Assembly: GCA_013397695.1 (NCBI GenBank)
Contig: VYZI01000484.1
Span: 422,357-486,356, forward strand
Direction of reading: 5' to 3'
From: Centropus unirufus
Lineage: Eukaryota; Chordata; Aves; Cuculiformes; Centropidae
Length of the DNA: 64,000 nucleotides
The position numbers were made by a program, and so were the translations under genes. Below are positions 61,401-64,000 of this stretch, in pieces; the stretch's first letter is position 1; every line of letters begins with the position of its first letter. The notes under the pieces are model-generated. The model had not been told where the DNA came from. It searched no databases and saw only the letters and a program-made list of their open reading frames with translations.

Positions 61401-62056
61401 TGTACTTCGTGCAAGATTATTTGGTACCTTGGAGCTGGAAAATTGTTTTTGATTAAATGGATTCTGGAATGAGCTGTCTGAAGAGCCTACATACGGGGTT
61501 TAAATTTTGCAATCAGTAATAATGTTGCCTACTGAGCATGGGTCTTGGATTTTCTTGTGTGCTCTGGTATTTCTGGCAGGGATATATTACCCCGAAACAA
61601 CGAGATGAGAGGGAGAAATGGATAAGTTGGTTTTAATAATAAAAAAGTTACATTTTATTATTGCATAAGTAGAGTTTTATGCAGCTGAGTAAGATCTTTC
61701 AAGTGACTTATGTAGTGAAGTTCTAAGTTGACATGTAGCAACAACACTATTGACTCAACTTAGCAACAGCATAAAAAAAAAGTGCCTCACTTAAAACGGG
61801 CAGCTCCCGATGTAGGAGCCCTTGAAGAAAGTGTTTCCCTATGTGATACAGTACAATTCTTGAAATTATTTCTAACCTGGAATATGTTGCTACTATGTGA
61901 CTCAAACAGGAGACCTTTCATAGCCTTCTTAGGCCATACTGATTATCTAATTTGTTTCTAATTTGTTGGGGGGTCTTTTGTGTGTTTTTTTTTTTTTTTT
62001 TTAGGGAAAAAGGTTCTGATGCATCTTGGAAGAATGACCAAGAACCGCCTCCTGAA
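49170..62056 (+). CDS. NAF1: H/ACA RNP assembly factor NAF1 (partial, six exons)
   Basis: NAF1 shuttles to the nucleus and binds dyskerin during assembly of H/ACA RNPs, including telomerase RNA, before GAR1 replaces it. The six exons (49170-49402, 51084-51219, 54159-54252, 58116-58198, 59219-59379, 62005-62056) join in frame to 253 codons. Residues 1-70 are Ala/Pro/Gly-rich, about 70-112 are a Ser/Asp-rich acidic stretch, and about 124-240 form the Gar1-like beta-barrel core. Conserved blocks include PPVNEE, DRQAAGKIFEIFGPV and HPFYVLRFN, then GSDASWKNDQEPPPE. The Pro-rich C-terminal exons are beyond the window. The N-terminal region is much shorter than the human one. The first in-frame ATG is 49170; human NAF1 aligns with the second, at 49182. 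Confidence 0.95.
49403..51083 (+). other. NAF1: NAF1 intron 1
   Basis: 1681 bp, GC-rich at its start and then AT-rich. No other gene is seen in it. Confidence 0.85.
51084..51219 (+). CDS. NAF1: NAF1 exon 2
   Basis: 136 bp between TTGTTTTACTCAG and GTAAGT. It completes the split Ser codon, extends the Ser/Asp/Thr-rich acidic tract and ends with KTKDELPID, which matches the lead-in to the core in human NAF1. It ends in phase 0. Confidence 0.93.
51220..54158 (+). other. NAF1: NAF1 intron 2
   Basis: 2939 bp, AT-rich, with no recognised repeat or gene. Confidence 0.85.
54159..54252 (+). CDS. NAF1: NAF1 exon 3
   Basis: 94 bp after GGTATTTTCAG. It encodes LPPVEDLSIILPDDVELK and GTVSSIIEKL, the start of the Gar1-like core. 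The donor is CTAG then GTAGGC; the exon ends in phase 1. Confidence 0.95.
54740..55246 (+). mobile_element. Possible solo LTR in NAF1 intron 3
   Basis: A TATAAAAAGG box at 55160-55169 is followed within 90 bases by a short tail ending ATCCCAACTGTGACA, as in compact retroviral LTRs. The left boundary and target duplication were not resolved, so this is tentative. Confidence 0.35.
56320..56740 (-). repeat. CR1 LINE 3'-end fragment
   Basis: The 3' terminus reads in reverse as TAGAATCATGGAATGGTTTG. It is followed by CCAGGGATGGGGCATCCATC and, near 56655, the block AGGCTAAACAACCCCAACTC. It sits antisense in NAF1 intron 3. Confidence 0.9.
57445..57840 (-). repeat. CR1 LINE endonuclease fragment
   Basis: On the minus strand it reads the end of the CR1 endonuclease: GYSDHEMVKFSVLGELRRE (retaining the SDH motif), TATLDFQRTDIGLFRKLI, then VPWETVLKG. 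It has the same orientation as the CR1 3' end at 56.3 kb and lies on its 5' side, so both may come from one insertion that lost its middle. Confidence 0.82.
58116..58198 (+). CDS. NAF1: NAF1 exon 4
   Basis: 83 bp after TTTTCCTTTTCAG. It encodes VIVESLRGLPPVNEE and then IIFKEDRQAAGK, highly similar to human NAF1. It ends in phase 0 at GTGTGT. Confidence 0.95.
58199..59218 (+). other. NAF1: NAF1 intron 4
   Basis: 1020 bp, AT-rich. Its last part (59106-59177) is one copy of a 72-bp direct repeat that recurs in intron 5. Confidence 0.85.
59106..59177. repeat. 72-bp direct repeat, copy 1 (before exon 5)
   Basis: Begins TTTGAAAATGTATCAAACTT and ends TTAGATATC, 41 bp before exon 5. It matches 61025-61096 at 70 of 72 positions. 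Confidence 0.95.
59219..59379 (+). CDS. NAF1: NAF1 exon 5
   Basis: 161 bp after TTTTGTTTCAG. It encodes IFEIFGPVLHPFYVLRFN through YFAPSVEDFTQYIF, the second half of the Gar1-like barrel, and ends within a Gln codon (phase 2) at GTAAGT. Confidence 0.95.
59549..59566 (-). other. G-quadruplex motif
   Basis: The minus strand has four G-runs of 3, 5, 4 and 3 separated by single bases (GGGTGGGGGTGGGGAGGG), a classic short-loop quadruplex. A CA/CG dinucleotide run adjoins it. Confidence 0.85.
61025..61096. repeat. 72-bp direct repeat, copy 2 (intron 5)
   Basis: Same unit and orientation as 59106-59177, displaced by 1919 bp, with two adjacent differences (AAAAGTCTC against AAAAACCTC). No second exon 5 follows it. 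Confidence 0.95.
61985..62002 (+). repeat. 18-T tract at NAF1 exon 6 acceptor
   Basis: Eighteen uninterrupted T directly precede the AG of the exon 6 acceptor, so the whole polypyrimidine tract is a homopolymer. Confidence 0.95.
62005..62056 (+). CDS. NAF1: NAF1 exon 6
   Basis: 52 bp encoding the end of a Gln codon and EKGSDASWKNDQEPPPE, almost identical to human NAF1. The donor is CTGAA then GTAACT, phase 0. Later exons (acidic and Pro-rich) are not in the window. Confidence 0.95.
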
Positions 62057-63116
62057 GTAACTATAAATATTTTTTTTGCTTTATTGTTTGTGATTGGGCA
62101 AAATGGATGTAGAAAAAATTCTGTGCAAAATAACTAATTAGCAAGATTTTTTTTTTTATCATGGCAGATAAGAGTTGTGTGTAACTTGACAGACAATGTC
62201 ATACTTTTCTTGGAGAGGCCTCACAGTCGGTGTTGAAAATACTAGTTGTCTTGTTTCTACTTGCTTCATTGCAATTGGGAAAACTTATTTTCAGTTTCTC
62301 TGGTCCTTCGAGAAAACTTTGGCAACCTGAACATTACACTTCAAGTAGCTGTGCTTTTACCTTTCCTCATTGTTTTGCTCCTGCTAAGGGATTTTTGTCT
62401 ATACTGTTGTTTCCGGGAAGCTATGTCTTTAATTTTTCCACACGCAATTATTTGTTTATTAAGGCCTGCTAGTACTCTGCAAACTATACTGGTTGGATGT
62501 TTAAGCTGTCTGTTCTGTTGGATTAGCTTGACAACAGCTGTGTCAGCAGCCTTTGGTTTCTTGGTAAGATTTCCCTACTGTGTGCTGTTACAAAACACCA
62601 GTTTCATGGGAGAAGAGCTCTCATACAGAGGCAGTCATACAGGGTTGTGTAGAAGTGAAGAGTTCCTTGTGACTGTTGACATCAATTACTGTAGGGTCTC
62701 TAAAGATTTCATGAGTGGCATCCAGGCTTCCTGTCCTGTGCTCCTTGACTCCACTCTAGCTATACTTTTCTTGACTATTCTTTTTAGTAAGAATTGCAAG
62801 GCTGGTAGCTTTTTATTGAGGTATTTTCATGAGATTTGTTTTCCAGCTCAACATTTGAATCGCTTCTCCTTGCAATTTCCGCTTTAAGCCTCTTATCCAG
62901 AATAGCTGCAGTTTCTAGAAGCTTTGCTTAGTATCCTAACATACATGGTATCCTAAAGAAATCGCGCTATCTGCTTGTTTTGAATCTTCCAAAAGCTTGC
63001 AGATGTCACATAGTTCTAAGCTGCATAGTATGTGTGTATTACTCTGTAATTAAGGAGGAAAGGTGTGCTTTTTTGTGGATTTTGAGATGGTTGTTTTTTG
63101 TGTTCTAACCAATTTT
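62057..63116 (+). other. NAF1: NAF1 intron 6, left part
   Basis: T-rich intron. A long stop-free stretch runs 62246-62887 on the plus strand, but its first ATG is internal and the product is only T-driven hydrophobic sequence, so it is not called a gene. Confidence 0.75.
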
Positions 63117-63925
63117 TAGAATAGAGCAGACTATTTCAGTTGGAAGGAACAGTGATCATTTAGTCCAACTGCCTGACCAATTTAGGACTGACAGTAAGCT
63201 AAAACATGTTGTTAGGAGCGTTGTCCAAATGTCTCACAGAGAGGCCTGAGGCATCAACCCCCTCTCTAGGAATCCTGTTCCAGTATTTGACCACCCATTC
63301 TTTAAAGAAACGCTTCCTAATGTCTCGTCTAAACCTTCTAGTGCAGCTTTGAACCATTCCCATATGTCTTACTAGATACCAGGGAGAAGAGATCAGTAGC
63401 TCTCTCTGCTTTCTTTCCTCAGTAAGCTGTGCAGACCAGCTAGGTCACCCCTTAGCCTCCTTTTCTCTGAACTGGACAAGCCTGAAGTTCTTAGCCAGTC
63501 CCCTTAGGACATGCCTTCCAGCCCTGTTACACATTGTTCCCCTCCTCTGAAAGAACTCAAGGACCTTTGCATCTGTCTGAGACTGGGACCCAAAACTGCA
63601 CACAGTGTTTGACTTTGGTCACCTCTTTTGACCAGTTGGTCATACTGTGTTTGATGCTCCCCAGGATGTCGCTTGCCCTCTTGGCTGCTTGGGCACTGTT
63701 GACTCCTATTGAACCTGCTGTCAACCAGTGCTCCCAGATCCCTTTCTGCAGGGCTGCTTATCAGCCACTCCTCTCCCAGTTTATACCTGTGCCCAGTGTT
63801 ACTCTGTCACATGTGCAGAATCCAGCATTTCATCCCATTTATGTAGCCCAGTGGTCCAATCTATGTAGATCTGATCCCTCTGCAAAGCCTCTTCTCTCTC
63901 AAGAGTCAACAGCACCTCTGTCCTA
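63117..63925 (-). repeat. CR1 LINE 3' part, divergent subfamily
   Basis: The reverse complement of a CR1 3' region with more divergence than the other copies: TTCAGTTGGAAGGAACAGTG, CCTGTTCCAGTATTTGACCA, then AGCCTCCTTTTCTCTGAACT and AGATCCCTTTCTGCAGGGCT. It lies in NAF1 intron 6. Confidence 0.82.
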
Positions 63926-64000
63926 GGTTACAATGTAAGATGTGCCCAAAGGTATGTATTCTATCACCATCTTCACAAGCTGTTAAAGCAGGTGAGGGCG

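Larger units (their letters stand above)
59380..62004 (+). other. NAF1: NAF1 intron 5
   Basis: 2625 bp. It holds a G-quadruplex motif (minus strand) at 59549-59566, the second 72-bp repeat copy, and an 18-T tract ending at the acceptor. Confidence 0.85.

Noticed and set aside
1..64000. CRISPR arrays, tRNA or rRNA genes, prophage, operons
   Set aside because: No regularly spaced repeats, tRNA-like cloverleaf or rRNA text was seen; the DNA is vertebrate nuclear.

Overview
The window is nuclear DNA from a bird. It is AT-rich, intron-bearing and sparse in genes. It carries repeated fragments of CR1 LINEs, the dominant avian retrotransposon, and solo long terminal repeats (LTRs) of endogenous retroviruses. 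The two recognisable protein genes give avian-like products and lie in the order seen in amniotes. No bacterial, viral-replicon or CRISPR features are present. The species cannot be fixed from sequence reading alone.

Layout. A CpG island at about 290-850 is probably the shared promoter of NPY1R (rightward) and NPY5R (leftward, with its coding exon off the left edge); in mammals these genes are head to head. The NPY1R coding region is at 10340-11605, in two exons split by a 120-bp intron just after TM5. The 9 kb between island and coding exon would be 5' non-coding exons and intron, and holds a CR1 tail, an LTR-class repeat and a 53-bp tandem duplication. From 11.6 to 48.8 kb there is a gene desert. 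Its contents are an old rightward CR1 (19.1-22.1 kb) interrupted by a 970-bp solo LTR, a 15-base run of N, a 32-bp minisatellite, a second solo LTR (35789-36527), a CR1 with an inverted 5' part (38.7-39.4 kb), a 1.1-kb leftward CR1 (40.9-42.0 kb), a 60-bp imperfect hairpin and another CR1 tail.

A second CpG island at about 48.92-49.48 kb is the promoter and first exon of NAF1, the H/ACA ribonucleoprotein assembly factor. Six coding exons (49170-62056) can be joined with consistent splice sites and phases to 253 codons, covering the Ser/Asp-rich N-terminal region and the whole Gar1-like core. The Pro-rich C-terminal exons lie beyond the right edge. NAF1 introns contain CR1 fragments, a possible LTR, a 72-bp direct-repeat pair around exon 5, a G-quadruplex motif, and an 18-T acceptor tract before exon 6.

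The two genes do not act in one pathway. NPY1R is a Gi-coupled peptide receptor at the cell surface; NAF1 is a nuclear factor for snoRNA, scaRNA and telomerase RNA particles. No wholly new gene system was found. The most unusual points are the NPY1R intron (length a multiple of three, no stop in frame), a shortened third intracellular loop in NPY1R, the repeat-flanked exon 5 and homopolymer acceptor in NAF1, and the nested or inverted retroelement structures.
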